Assembly (NCBI GenBank): GCA_002494895.1
Contig: DADA01000122.1
Coordinates: 1-18,253 of the forward strand
Direction of reading: 5' to 3'
DNA length: 18,253 nt
Origin: Nitrososphaera sp. UBA210
Lineage (GTDB): Archaea > Thermoproteota > Nitrososphaeria > Nitrososphaerales > Nitrososphaeraceae
In this document: piece by piece, positions 12,226 to 18,253 of the stretch
Layout: the number at the start of each line of letters is the position of its first letter
Numbering within the stretch: position 1 is the stretch's first letter
Notes under the pieces: model-generated
Told to the model about the DNA's origin: nothing
Database searches by the model: none
The model's input: only the letters and a program-made list of their open reading frames with translations
Made by a program: the position numbers and the translations under genes

Positions 12226-12233
12226 TATTTAAG
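12226..12233. promoter_or_regulatory. Single TATA box between divergent genes
   Basis: TATTTAAG (CTTAAATA on the other strand) is about 27 nt from a start for the TTG at 12195 and about 26 nt before a start site near 12256 for the ATG at 12264. It may serve both genes. AGAAATAATC at 12244-12253 is a weaker alternative for the plus gene. Confidence 0.5.
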
Positions 12234-12263
12234 CCCACCAACTAGAAATAATCAGGCCAGCTG

Positions 12264-12632
12264 ATGTCTTGGCAGGACTTGGCTGACTGGAAGGACTTTG
12301 CGGCATTGTTTTGTCTGGCCCTGGTACTCCTTGGCGCGGCCGCCCTGGCTGTTTCCGCACAGAGCTTTACGCTTGTAAGCGGAAGGATCCTTGAAATCGG
12401 CACCGGAGTCATCGACGACAATGACGGCGTACCGACTTCGACAAAGACCATCACCATGCTTATCAGCAATGATGACCGCGTATTCCGCATTGAAAGCGGG
12501 AGTGTTGTAAAGTACGCTATCAGCGACAAAGACGCGGAAACAGCAAGAGTCGGATACGACGTGAGAGTACTTGTTTCTGCCTACAGCAGTAAAGTAAGGC
12601 TGGTCAGCTTTGCTGATGGGTCTTATCTCTAA
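12264..12632 (+). CDS. Membrane-anchored extracytoplasmic hypothetical protein
   Basis: 122 aa. After a short polar start (MSWQDLADWKD) comes one strongly hydrophobic segment (AALFCLALVLLGAAALAVSA, about residues 13-32), either a signal anchor or a signal peptide. A 90-residue beta-rich domain follows (SGRILEIGTGVIDDNDG, TKTITMLISNDDRVFRIESG, VRLVSFADGSYL) that should lie outside the membrane. It looks like a small OB- or SH3-like barrel, but no family is recognised. The gene starts 68 nt from the divergent nuclease-like gene, and its stop overlaps the cofC stop by 4 nt (12629-12632). Confidence 0.7.
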   Translation: MSWQDLADWKDFAALFCLALVLLGAAALAVSAQSFTLVSGRILEIGTGVIDDNDGVPTSTKTITMLISNDDRVFRIESGSVVKYAISDKDAETARVGYDVRVLVSAYSSKVRLVSFADGSYL

Positions 12633-13285
12633 CGATCTTTTTGTAGTCTGGCTTTTAGGAATTCGAGCACCCTGTTGGCTTTCGCCGGTGCCTCCTTTGC
12701 GAGCTGACTCGCATCCTCTGGAGTGTCGATGTCGCACATCAGGTTTTTCGAGAAGTAGAGTCGTACGGGAACGCCGGAATCCCTTGCAGCCCTGACGTGG
12801 CTTTCGTAGCTGTTGTCGTCAAAGAAAGTGCTTATCACTGTGCTTGGTTTTCTCAATAGTGCGTTTGTCCCGTCGTATCTCTGTGATGGACATAGGACGA
12901 TACATCTTTCTTCGCCTTCCGCTAGCCTGCACATCACTTCAATTCCAGCAGGATCCAAAAGTGGCATCTCCTGCGGAATGACGATGCTTGCATCAGCCCC
13001 GTTCTTGATAGAATATTCATCTGAAATGGCCACTGCCGAATTTACTCCACTTTCGCTTGCTTCATGAAGGAATTCTGCGCCATGTGTGGACGCGATTTCG
13101 CCGGCGCGCCGGTCGTTTGAAACAACGAGCAGGCGCTGCAGGGAATGAGCGCCACAAAGGGCCTGGAGCGTGTTCTCTAGCATCAGCGACGAGAGGCTGA
13201 CCCTTTCCTCCAGGGTAAGTAACCCCGACATGCGGGTCTTGGCTCTTTCAAAACCTTTCACCGGGATTATGGCAAATACGTTCAC
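12629..13285 (-). CDS. cofC: 2-phospho-L-lactate guanylyltransferase (F420 biosynthesis)
   Basis: Activates 2-phospho-L-lactate (or phosphoenolpyruvate) with GTP to give the dinucleotide used by CofD in coenzyme F420 synthesis. The 218 aa show the nucleotidyltransferase start IIPVKGFERAKTRMS (residues 6-20), ER in LTLEERVSL, an S-x-D-like VVSNDRR, GVNSAV (80-85), GTNALL (139-144), a SYESHVRAA block and NLMCDIDTPED near the C-terminus. The loop that usually reads P-x-D-x-PL is PQEMPLL here (104-110), with Glu106 in place of Asp. The gene starts with GTG overlapping the cofD stop (GTGA), so the two are translationally coupled. Confidence 0.92.
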   Translation of the reverse strand: MNVFAIIPVKGFERAKTRMSGLLTLEERVSLSSLMLENTLQALCGAHSLQRLLVVSNDRRAGEIASTHGAEFLHEASESGVNSAVAISDEYSIKNGADASIVIPQEMPLLDPAGIEVMCRLAEGEERCIVLCPSQRYDGTNALLRKPSTVISTFFDDNSYESHVRAARDSGVPVRLYFSKNLMCDIDTPEDASQLAKEAPAKANRVLEFLKARLQKDR

Positions 13286-14205
13286 TTTCGAAAGACCCTG
13301 TTCAAGAGGTACCGTGCCATTCTTTTTTCGCCCCGCCTATCTTTCATCGAAATGTCTGTTTCGTATACATTGATGTCAAGACTTTGGATCTCCGGCGCAA
13401 GCCGATGATCCGAATCAGACATTACAAAGTTCCCAATCAGGCTACGATAATATCTTGCTACACCAAGGGGAGAAATCTGCAATCCAAGGGCCTTCATGTA
13501 CTTTGCGGCTGGCCCGCTTAGTGCCCTGCCGCCAATCAGCGGCGAAATCGCCACCACGCTATCTCTTTTTCTCGCAAGTGCCTCCCTTATATCGGCAAGA
13601 GCAATAGTTGGACCGATGCTTGAAACCGGATTGGCCGGCGCGATTACTATCATGTCGGACCGCTTTATGGCGACCACTGCTGCCGGGTTTGCAGTCGCGG
13701 CGTCGGATCCTTTGAATTCTATCATTGAAACCCGGGGCCGGGCCCGATGCTTGACCCAGAACTCTTGAAGGTGCATTCTTCCTTGGCCGGTCGAAATGAT
13801 TGTGGACACTTCGTCGTCGGTTGCAGGGATTATTCTCGGACCAATGGAATATTTCCTTCTCGCGAAATCAGTGATCTCTGACAGAGTCTTGCCTTTTCGC
13901 AACAGATCCGTCCGGACGATATGGGTGGCAAAGTCTTTGTCTCCGAGGGAAAACCAGGATGGCTCCCCAAGTCTCCTTAGGAATTCAAGACATTCAAAAG
14001 TGTCGTTCCTTATCCCCCAGCCTCTTTTCTCATCCAGCAGGCCAGCAAGTCCGTAGACTATGGTGTCCACGTCTGGGCAGACATACAGTCCATGAATCCA
14101 GATGTTGTCTCCGACATTAGAGATAACGGCAATGTCGTCTGCCAGCGCGGCAAAGCCCCTGACCAGCTTTACCGAACCAGTCCCGCCGGCGACAATCGTG
14201 ATCAA
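13282..14205 (-). CDS. cofD: 2-phospho-L-lactate transferase (F420-0 synthase)
   Basis: Transfers the phospholactyl (or phosphoenolpyruvyl) group to Fo, giving F420-0. 307 aa with all CofD blocks: AGGTGSVKLVRGF (6-18), NVGDNIWIHGLYVCPDVDT (30-48), YGLAGLLDEKRGWG, LGDKDFATHIVRT, IIPATDDEVST, MHLQEFWVKHRA, IAPANPVSSIGPTIAL, SPLIGGRALSGPAAKYM. The start is TTG at 14205. The product then begins MITIVAGGTGS as in the family, and a TATA box (14233-14242) lies about 32 nt upstream. It forms an operon with cofC. No gene for Fo synthesis or glutamate addition is in the window. Confidence 0.95.
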   Translation of the reverse strand: MITIVAGGTGSVKLVRGFAALADDIAVISNVGDNIWIHGLYVCPDVDTIVYGLAGLLDEKRGWGIRNDTFECLEFLRRLGEPSWFSLGDKDFATHIVRTDLLRKGKTLSEITDFARRKYSIGPRIIPATDDEVSTIISTGQGRMHLQEFWVKHRARPRVSMIEFKGSDAATANPAAVVAIKRSDMIVIAPANPVSSIGPTIALADIREALARKRDSVVAISPLIGGRALSGPAAKYMKALGLQISPLGVARYYRSLIGNFVMSDSDHRLAPEIQSLDINVYETDISMKDRRGEKRMARYLLNRVFRK

Positions 14206-14232
14206 GTATGATGCCCGGAAATTAGCACTGCA

Positions 14233-14242
14233 TTTTATTATA
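14233..14242 (-). promoter_or_regulatory. TATA box of cofD-cofC
   Basis: The minus strand reads TATAATAAAA, centred about 32 nt before the TTG start at 14205, giving a leader of about 6 nt. Confidence 0.6.
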
Positions 14243-14286
14243 CGTGCCGGAGAGCTGTCAAAAATGTTTGCGCAGAGATAATAAGG

Positions 14287-14295
14287 ATTATAAAC
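14287..14295 (+). promoter_or_regulatory. TATA box of the secreted protein gene
   Basis: ATTATAAAC is centred exactly 26 nt before the GTG at 14317, supporting a leaderless GTG start. Confidence 0.6.
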
Positions 14296-14316
14296 TAGAA
14301 AAAGTCAATTCCTTTT

Positions 14317-15360
14317 GTGAAGCATTCCACAGCGGCGTTCTCTGCGGCAATTGCAGCACTTTTGATATCAGGCTTTGTTTCTCAGGCTTTTGCGGCCGAC
14401 ATGGCAGCGTTTTTGGTTCCTGACCGCGACAAGACCGAGGGGACGTTTATCGCTGTGAGAACTATAACCCTTCAGTATCCAGAGGGAAGCGCCATTTCCC
14501 AGGAACTGGATGGTGCCAACGAGCGCGTCCAGTTCTCGATAAACTCCACCTCGAATCTGGAAGGTACCAATCTGATTCTTGGGGCCATTAACAAGGCGCT
14601 GTCGGAAGCCCAGAGTCCAGTTCAGGCTTCTGCAGTGCGTGCTGAATACACCGGGGTCCTGAGAGGAGGGGCCACCAGTACCATCATGTCTGTCAAGACC
14701 GAGATCCATCCGACCTTGGACAAGTTTGTGTTGCAGAGGGCCGAGGGGCAGTCTGGCCACATCATCGACCTAGAATGGAGGGCCATGGCGATTAACGATC
14801 CCCTGGTGATCAGTACGCAGCAGTTCGGCGATTTTGACATTAATCGTCCTATCGCGCTAGTACAAGAAAACCATCCTTCTATCGCGCAGGCTCTGGAGGG
14901 CTCGCCGGCCAGAGAAATAATGGAAGACCCGATACTTGATTTTAAGGACTTTGATACGTCAATGTCGATATGGCACAAACTATTCGACCCCGTAGGAACC
15001 TACGGAGGCTCGGTTGGACTCGAGGGAACTGCAGGAGCCAAGGCGCTCACAGTATATTCGTTTGGCGAAAGCAGCATCAGGGAAGGAGCGCACGTCGCCG
15101 AGGAGAAAGACGCAACGGCAACGATTGGCGGAGTCGAAGTAAAGGTCCATTCTCAGAACCCGCCTCCCAGTGGACAGATAACGATAGCAGGATACGCGGA
15201 CGAGCAGGAGGCCCAGGGAGCAGAATTCGCGGTGGTGAGCGCTGATGCTCCCGAAGGGATCCAGACCTCAACCGGCGGATTTCCGATACAGGTGCTTCTG
15301 ATATTTGGCGGGATGATGGGAGCGATTGCGATATTCATCCTGTTCAAGGCGAGAAAGTAA
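14317..15360 (+). CDS. Secreted, C-terminally anchored surface protein
   Basis: 347 aa. Residues 1-26 form a Sec signal peptide (basic KH, hydrophobic AAFSAAIAALLISGFVSQ, cleavage likely after AFA). A roughly 295-residue external domain follows. It is acidic, with NST glycosylation-type sites and no cysteines visible, and ends in GIQTSTGGFP. A single C-terminal helix (IQVLLIFGGMMGAIAIFILF) and KARK stop-transfer close the protein. This is a type I surface protein. The family is not recognised by me, and a role in the envelope is inference from topology. The GTG start is set by TATA spacing and gives a perfect signal-peptide N-terminus. It is divergent from cofD. Confidence 0.8.
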   Translation: MKHSTAAFSAAIAALLISGFVSQAFAADMAAFLVPDRDKTEGTFIAVRTITLQYPEGSAISQELDGANERVQFSINSTSNLEGTNLILGAINKALSEAQSPVQASAVRAEYTGVLRGGATSTIMSVKTEIHPTLDKFVLQRAEGQSGHIIDLEWRAMAINDPLVISTQQFGDFDINRPIALVQENHPSIAQALEGSPAREIMEDPILDFKDFDTSMSIWHKLFDPVGTYGGSVGLEGTAGAKALTVYSFGESSIREGAHVAEEKDATATIGGVEVKVHSQNPPPSGQITIAGYADEQEAQGAEFAVVSADAPEGIQTSTGGFPIQVLLIFGGMMGAIAIFILFKARK

Positions 15361-15380
15361 GCAGCTGCTGAAAATCCCAC

Positions 15381-15390
15381 TTTAACTTAT
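15381..15390 (+). promoter_or_regulatory. TATA-like box of the mini HTH gene
   Basis: TTTAACTTAT is centred about 27 nt before the GTG at 15413, supporting that start over the ATG at 15458. Confidence 0.45.
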
Positions 15391-15412
15391 TTCACAAGCA
15401 AGTACATACAAT

Positions 15413-15613
15413 GTGGATCATAATGCCTATTATCCAAAATTTGGCATTCTGCTGATAATGAGAACAGAGGAGGAAGCGAAATACGACCTCAACGAACAGA
15501 TCTTTGAACTGTACGACAGCGGAATCCCTGTGCAGGATATTTCAGAGCGCCTCAACACCACAGTTGATTACGTCTCGGCTGTTCTCAACAACGTACAGGT
15601 AGAGGCAGTCTAG
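15413..15613 (+). CDS. Mini helix-turn-helix protein
   Basis: 66 aa from GTG, or 51 aa from the in-frame ATG at 15458. The conserved-looking part is the helical block EEEAKYDLNEQIFELYDSG then IPVQDISERLNTTVDYVSAV. It has the spacing of a homeodomain-like HTH as in sigma region 4 or resolvase tails. It is probably a small DNA-binding regulator. The acidic character of the first helix is unusual for DNA binding, so protein-protein contact is also possible. The TATA-like box at 15381-15390 favours the GTG. The stop overlaps the convergent PUA gene by 4 nt. Confidence 0.65.
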   Translation: MDHNAYYPKFGILLIMRTEEEAKYDLNEQIFELYDSGIPVQDISERLNTTVDYVSAVLNNVQVEAV

Positions 15614-16131
15614 CCGCCCTCTTCCCTCAGATAAAGCCCTGCGTCAAGCAGAGTTGTGACCGTTATCCTTTCCTTTTGGAATAGTGACTTGCCAGCGAAC
15701 CGGGTTCGCCCAACCCCGATAGCATCACTTTTGCTGTTCAATATGATGACCAGCTCGTTCTCGTCGAGATCATCTGAAGCCGCGACGATAGAGTCGCCCA
15801 TTATGTCCCTTCCATAAAGTACGAGTTTCTCCGCATTTTCGCCCACGGTAATGTAGTATCGCCGGCTCTTGGCAGCCCGGGCAAAGAGGTCGGCGCCGGG
15901 CATCGCGGGCGTGAACTGCTTTTTCAAATCTCCAACCACAAGTCCTGCAAAGTACGGCTCCAGATTTTCGAGGACTGGTTCGAGATTCGCTGGCAGGAGA
16001 CAGACCTTGGCCGACTCGTCCCCTTCTGCAAGTGATATTTTCCTATCACGAAAAAATTCAAACACCCCCCACCTGTCAAGTGCCCTGTTTATCAGTGTCC
16101 TTTCCTGCCTTGTCGGGTCGCGATACTTCAT
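15610..16131 (-). CDS. NIP7-like PUA-domain RNA-binding protein
   Basis: 173 aa, resembling the archaeal relatives of NIP7, a ribosome-biogenesis factor. The N-terminal alpha/beta domain (RQERTLINRALDRWGVFEFF, KVCLLPANLEPVLE, YFAGLVVGDLKKQFTP) is followed by a PUA domain from about residue 90 (YGRDIMGDSIVAASDDLDEN, LVIILNSKSDAIGVGRTRF, ITVTTLLDAGLYLREEGG). It should bind structured rRNA or tRNA. ATG at 16131 is used. A TTG at 16137 would overlap the stop of the upstream RNA methyltransferase gene by 4 nt. Either way the two are co-transcribed, which fits a shared RNA-modification or ribosome-assembly role. Confidence 0.85.
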   Translation of the reverse strand: MKYRDPTRQERTLINRALDRWGVFEFFRDRKISLAEGDESAKVCLLPANLEPVLENLEPYFAGLVVGDLKKQFTPAMPGADLFARAAKSRRYYITVGENAEKLVLYGRDIMGDSIVAASDDLDENELVIILNSKSDAIGVGRTRFAGKSLFQKERITVTTLLDAGLYLREEGG

Positions 16132-16133
16132 CT

Positions 16134-17093
16134 TCAATTTATCCTGAGCTTGGCAATGAAAAAACCGGTGGTATTGTGCAGGTGTGGGTAGAGACGCCGC
16201 GAATTTTTCAGCTGGCCGCTAAATTCGCGATCGTCAAATCGCGTCAACCCCTCGCTCCCATAGGGGATGGGTTCGATAGAGATACGTCCAGAATTATTGA
16301 GCAGCGAATCCACGACCATTTCATTTTCTTCTGGCGCGAATGAACAGGTCGAATATACAAGCACTCCACCTGGCTTGACCAGTCTGGCCGCGGACTCTAC
16401 CAGCTTTTCCTGCCGATTGGAACAGTATTCCACGTCGCCGGGCGAATGACTGGTCTTTCTGGTCGCGTCCTTTGCGATTACGCCTTCGCAGCTGCATGGA
16501 GCGTCAAGCAGAACTCTGTCGAACTTTGTTCCCAGTTTCGCTGCATCCCTTCCGTCCAGTCGGAAGACGGCGGTGTTGCTCACGCCGCATCGGGCAAGGT
16601 TAAAGGTCATCGACCTGGCCCTTCCCTCGTTAGGCTCAAGCGCGATAACCGAGCCGGTATTTTTCATCCGCTGGGCGATGAAAGTAGTCTTGCCTCCCGG
16701 CGCGGCGGCGACATCGAGAATAGTCTGGTCTTGTTTGGCGTCTAGCGCGTCAACGGACAGGCAGGAGCTCAGGTCCTGCACATAGTACTGTCCGAGCATG
16801 TACTCGGTGGTGGCCCCTACTGACATCGGGGATTTCTTGACCAGAAACACTTCGGGCAGAACGGTATTTTCAAGCTCGAATCCCTTTGATTCCAGCCGCG
16901 TTCTTAGCTCGCCGGCGCTGATTTTTATTTCATTGACTCGCAAATACCGCGCTGGCTGCCTTTCCATTGTAGCAAGAAAGTCAAAAACGTCGGGAACGTA
17001 CCGGAGGAACCTGCTCACGAGCCATCCGTCATAGCCATATTTTGCGGCAAGGCTTTCTGATTCCGCTGACTCTGGAAATAGTGCAGTCTTCAA
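16134..17093 (-). CDS. RNA m5C methyltransferase (NOL1/NOP2/Sun family)
   Basis: SAM-dependent cytosine-C5 methylation of tRNA or rRNA. The 319 aa have the family's N-terminal PUA-like/RRM segment (RYLRVNEIKISAGELRTRL), the GQYYVQDLSS entry block, the SAM loop LDVAAAPGGKT (136-145), the acidic SAM contact IALEPNEGR, motif IV LLDAPCSCEG with C210, and motif VI VYSTCSFAPEENE with the catalytic C260. Both cysteines are present, so it should be active. A conserved C-terminal RLYPHLHNTTGFFIAKL ends it. The start is TTG at 17093. No ATG precedes the fold, and the TATA box at 17121-17130 is about 32 nt upstream. The target position is not deducible. Confidence 0.93.
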   Translation of the reverse strand: MKTALFPESAESESLAAKYGYDGWLVSRFLRYVPDVFDFLATMERQPARYLRVNEIKISAGELRTRLESKGFELENTVLPEVFLVKKSPMSVGATTEYMLGQYYVQDLSSCLSVDALDAKQDQTILDVAAAPGGKTTFIAQRMKNTGSVIALEPNEGRARSMTFNLARCGVSNTAVFRLDGRDAAKLGTKFDRVLLDAPCSCEGVIAKDATRKTSHSPGDVEYCSNRQEKLVESAARLVKPGGVLVYSTCSFAPEENEMVVDSLLNNSGRISIEPIPYGSEGLTRFDDREFSGQLKNSRRLYPHLHNTTGFFIAKLRIN

Positions 17094-17120
17094 CCTACGG
17101 GTTTTTCCTCTGTCATTCGC

Positions 17121-17130
17121 CTATATTATC
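17121..17130 (-). promoter_or_regulatory. TATA box of the methyltransferase-PUA operon
   Basis: The minus strand reads GATAATATAG, about 32 nt before the TTG at 17093. It lies at the 3' end of the preceding gene. Confidence 0.55.
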
Positions 17131-17503
17131 TTCCAGCTCCCGGAAGTCCTATGACCTTCGTCGGCGTCCTATAGTCGGCAAATACTTCAATCCCTTCGTT
17201 TGTCGTGACCCTGATGGTTGATTCTTTGGTTTCGGGCTCGGGATAAAAGTAGAACGACTTGCCCGGATCCAAGAACGGCGTCCCCTGGATGTCATCCGAA
17301 CTCAGCTCGGCCACGATTCCGGTGAGCTGCTCGGTGCCCACATTGGTTACTCTTATTCTGTAGAAGACGCCGGAAATATCGGTGGTGTCGCGAGTGGCAT
17401 CTACCTCAAGTGCATAAGAAGGTCGATTGATCTGTGTATATAAGAAATAGATGCCGACTGATGCTAGAACTCCAGCTATTCCTAATAGTATCATTCGCTG
17501 CAT
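17126..17503 (-). CDS. N-terminally anchored extracytoplasmic protein
   Basis: About 125 aa. After a few polar residues comes one membrane helix (MILLGIAGVLASVGIYFLYT). A beta-sandwich-like external domain follows, with VFYRIRVTNVGTEQLTGIVA, a pattern seen in CARDB/Ig-like archaeal surface domains. It ends GLPGAGR. It probably faces the outside of the membrane. Specific family not recognised. ATG at 17503 is used, with GTG at 17509 possible. The TATA-like CTTATTA (minus strand, 17531-17537) is 26-31 nt upstream of both. The gene lies directly upstream of the methyltransferase operon on the same strand, but the TATA box at 17121-17130 suggests separate transcription. Confidence 0.7.
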   Translation of the reverse strand: MQRMILLGIAGVLASVGIYFLYTQINRPSYALEVDATRDTTDISGVFYRIRVTNVGTEQLTGIVAELSSDDIQGTPFLDPGKSFYFYPEPETKESTIRVTTNEGIEVFADYRTPTKVIGLPGAGR

Positions 17504-17530
17504 CGGCACAGCATGCTTGCAAGGAGATCC

Positions 17531-17537
17531 TAATAAG
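17531..17537 (-). promoter_or_regulatory. TATA-like box of the anchored protein gene
   Basis: The minus strand reads CTTATTA, centred about 26 nt from the GTG at 17509 and 31 nt from the ATG at 17503. Confidence 0.45.
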
Positions 17538-17547
17538 ATTAGGGCAA

Positions 17548-17782
17548 TTAGTCTTGCAGGCCGCGGGTTTTGATATATTTCAGAAGGGACTCAAAGTTCT
17601 TCTCTTCCACCCTGTAATAACGCACCATGTTTTCGATTGTCTCCTCATCAAGCGCGTTATTGCTCTTTGCAGATTTCTGCTGGCCCGCTTGTGCTATGCC
17701 TTTCGCACCGAGCTGAACAACTCGTTGCTGATTCTTAAGGATTCTTGCGTATGCATTTTTTACTACACTCTAGAGCGCGCAT
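17548..17782 (-). pseudogene. Small helical protein gene with a frame break at an A6 run
   Basis: On the minus strand a protein-like frame runs from after a TAG at 17770-17772 to TAA at 17548. It includes NAYARILKNQQRVVQLGAKG, then DEETIENMVRYYRVEEKNFE and SLLKYIKTRGLQD. It is highly charged and helical, yet has no ATG, GTG or TTG near its beginning. The ATG at 17782 (MRALECSK) would join it perfectly if one A of the A6 run (17756-17761) were absent. The gene is therefore either broken by a one-base insertion, misassembled, read by slippage, or started at a non-standard codon. The overlapping plus-strand open frame (17434-17790) is Cys/Leu-rich and looks like its antisense shadow. Function unknown. 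Confidence 0.5.
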
Positions 17783-18033
17783 GCACCTGAATAAGGAGCA
17801 AGTGCCAGAAAATCGAAAACTGTTTCCGCAATTGGCTCCTGGATTAGCAAGATGCCGGGCTGACAAGGACGCTGTAAGGGGACTCTAGCTGCAGCCCGGC
17901 AAGGGTCGCAAAGGCCATCAGCTGCGAGTCAAATACAAGAAGCGGATACACCGAGCTGAAAATGCGAAATTATTTGCTCTTGTGATGATTCAGCTGGGTA
18001 AGGCTAATCAAGAACCAAGGACCAAGAATCGTT
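17783..18033. other. Intergenic segment with a 10-bp stem and competing mini-ORFs
   Basis: This 251-nt stretch has no clear gene. It holds a perfect 10-bp inverted repeat TGCCGGGCTG (17853-17862) / CAGCCCGGCA (17892-17901) with a 29-nt loop. It also holds a GTGATGA that equals a C box (17982-17988), though without a downstream CTGA. Two short frames are open: plus 17781-17888 (35 aa, MHLNKEQVPENRK...) and minus 17844-17951 from GTG (YPLLVFDSQLMAFATLAG...). Neither has a well-placed TATA box, so no call is made. Confidence 0.3.
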
Positions 18034-18135
18034 GTGTATCTTAGTCTCACCCAGAAAGGTTTGATTGCCATCGCATTTGCTGTGGCAGTAATAATCGCTT
18101 TGTTCGGTGTCGTGGCAGGCGGTCCAGGAAGATAA
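18034..18135 (+). CDS. 33-aa single-span membrane mini-protein
   Basis: A 33-residue ORF from GTG, starting MYLSLTQKG, with one membrane helix (LIAIAFAVAVIIALFGVVAG) and a short GGPGR tail. This is a plausible small membrane-subunit or stress-type mini-protein, but the family is unknown. There is no strong TATA box at 26 nt, only CTAATCA near 18004-18010, so the call rests on the clean helix pattern and an 8-nt gap to the convergent downstream gene. Confidence 0.5.
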   Translation: MYLSLTQKGLIAIAFAVAVIIALFGVVAGGPGR

Positions 18136-18143
18136 GGTGAACA

Positions 18144-18253
18144 TCAAACGATCTCGACTTCGCAGTGTTCCTCGCTTTGTAACCTCACTACTGTCAGTAA
18201 CCAGTCCAGAGCTTCGATCTCGTCATGAATAGGATCTTCCGACGAAATGGTTG
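18144..18253 (-). CDS. 3' end of an acidic protein gene, truncated by window edge
   Basis: An open minus-strand frame enters from the window edge and ends with TGA at 18144-18146. The 36 visible codons give SSEDPIHDEIEALDWLLTVV then RLQSEEHCEVEIV. This is a strongly acidic, partly helical C-terminus without membrane character. The other two minus frames are interrupted by stops. The family cannot be recognised from this much. It is convergent with the 33-aa membrane protein gene, 8 nt apart. Confidence 0.6.
   Translation of the reverse strand, partial: TISSEDPIHDEIEALDWLLTVVRLQSEEHCEVEIV

Noticed and set aside
17434..17790. Plus-strand 118-aa open frame
   Set aside because: It is antisense to the anchored-protein gene and to the charged helical frame at 17548-17782. 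Its Cys/Leu/Phe-rich composition is typical of a shadow frame.
17982..17988. Box C/D sRNA with C box GTGATGA
   Set aside because: No CTGA D box follows within about 60 nt on the same strand, so the pair needed for a C/D RNA is missing.
1..18253. CRISPR array
   Set aside because: No series of regularly spaced identical repeats was seen anywhere in the window.

Overview
The window reads as a chromosome segment of an ammonia-oxidising-type archaeon of the Nitrososphaerota (Thaumarchaeota), most likely a soil Nitrososphaera-like lineage. The inference rests on archaeal information-processing genes (TFB, aIF1/SUI1, Sec61 beta, NIP7-like PUA protein, p27/SSSCA1 zinc ribbon), DUF2070, coenzyme F420 genes cofC and cofD, a G3:U70 tRNA-Ala, and many TATA boxes centred about 26 nt upstream of start codons, as in leaderless archaeal mRNAs. 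Species cannot be fixed from the sequence alone.

Layout. 1-2400: tRNA-Ala(CGC) on the minus strand, a hydantoinase/dihydropyrimidinase-family amidohydrolase on plus, and rpiA on minus. 2400-3700: small genes and a hairpin-rich gap, including a 35-aa basic protein gene and two small zinc-binding proteins, with a 32-bp palindrome in the promoter region of one. 3700-4870: an accessory strip holding a four-helix membrane protein flanked by two decayed tails of an IS6-like transposase, then an AbrB-like gene overlapping a winged-helix gene.

4875-7263 looks like one mobile unit of about 2.4 kb. Imperfect 14-bp inverted repeats lie at its ends with a 6-bp direct repeat outside them. It carries a plus-strand transposase (SWIM zinc finger + zinc ribbon + DDE) and a divergent minus-strand three-gene operon (AbrB-like regulator, coiled-coil protein, zinc-finger protein). 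The divergent promoter region has two palindromes at the expected operator positions. This passenger-carrying element, sitting about 12 bp upstream of the TFB promoter, is the best candidate for an undescribed system here.

7270-18253 is dense core genome: TFB; a hypothetical; aIF1; p27 zinc ribbon; Sec61 beta with DUF2070 (6 nt apart); a Mrr-like PD-(D/E)xK nuclease-fold protein; a membrane-anchored protein; cofD-cofC (GTGA overlap) for F420 synthesis; a secreted membrane-anchored protein; a mini HTH protein; an RNA m5C methyltransferase followed by a NIP7-like PUA protein; an anchored extracytoplasmic protein; a frame-broken small gene; a 33-aa single-span membrane protein; and the 3' end of an acidic protein cut by the window edge. 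Four convergent pairs overlap at their 3' ends, and many starts are TTG or GTG supported by TATA spacing.
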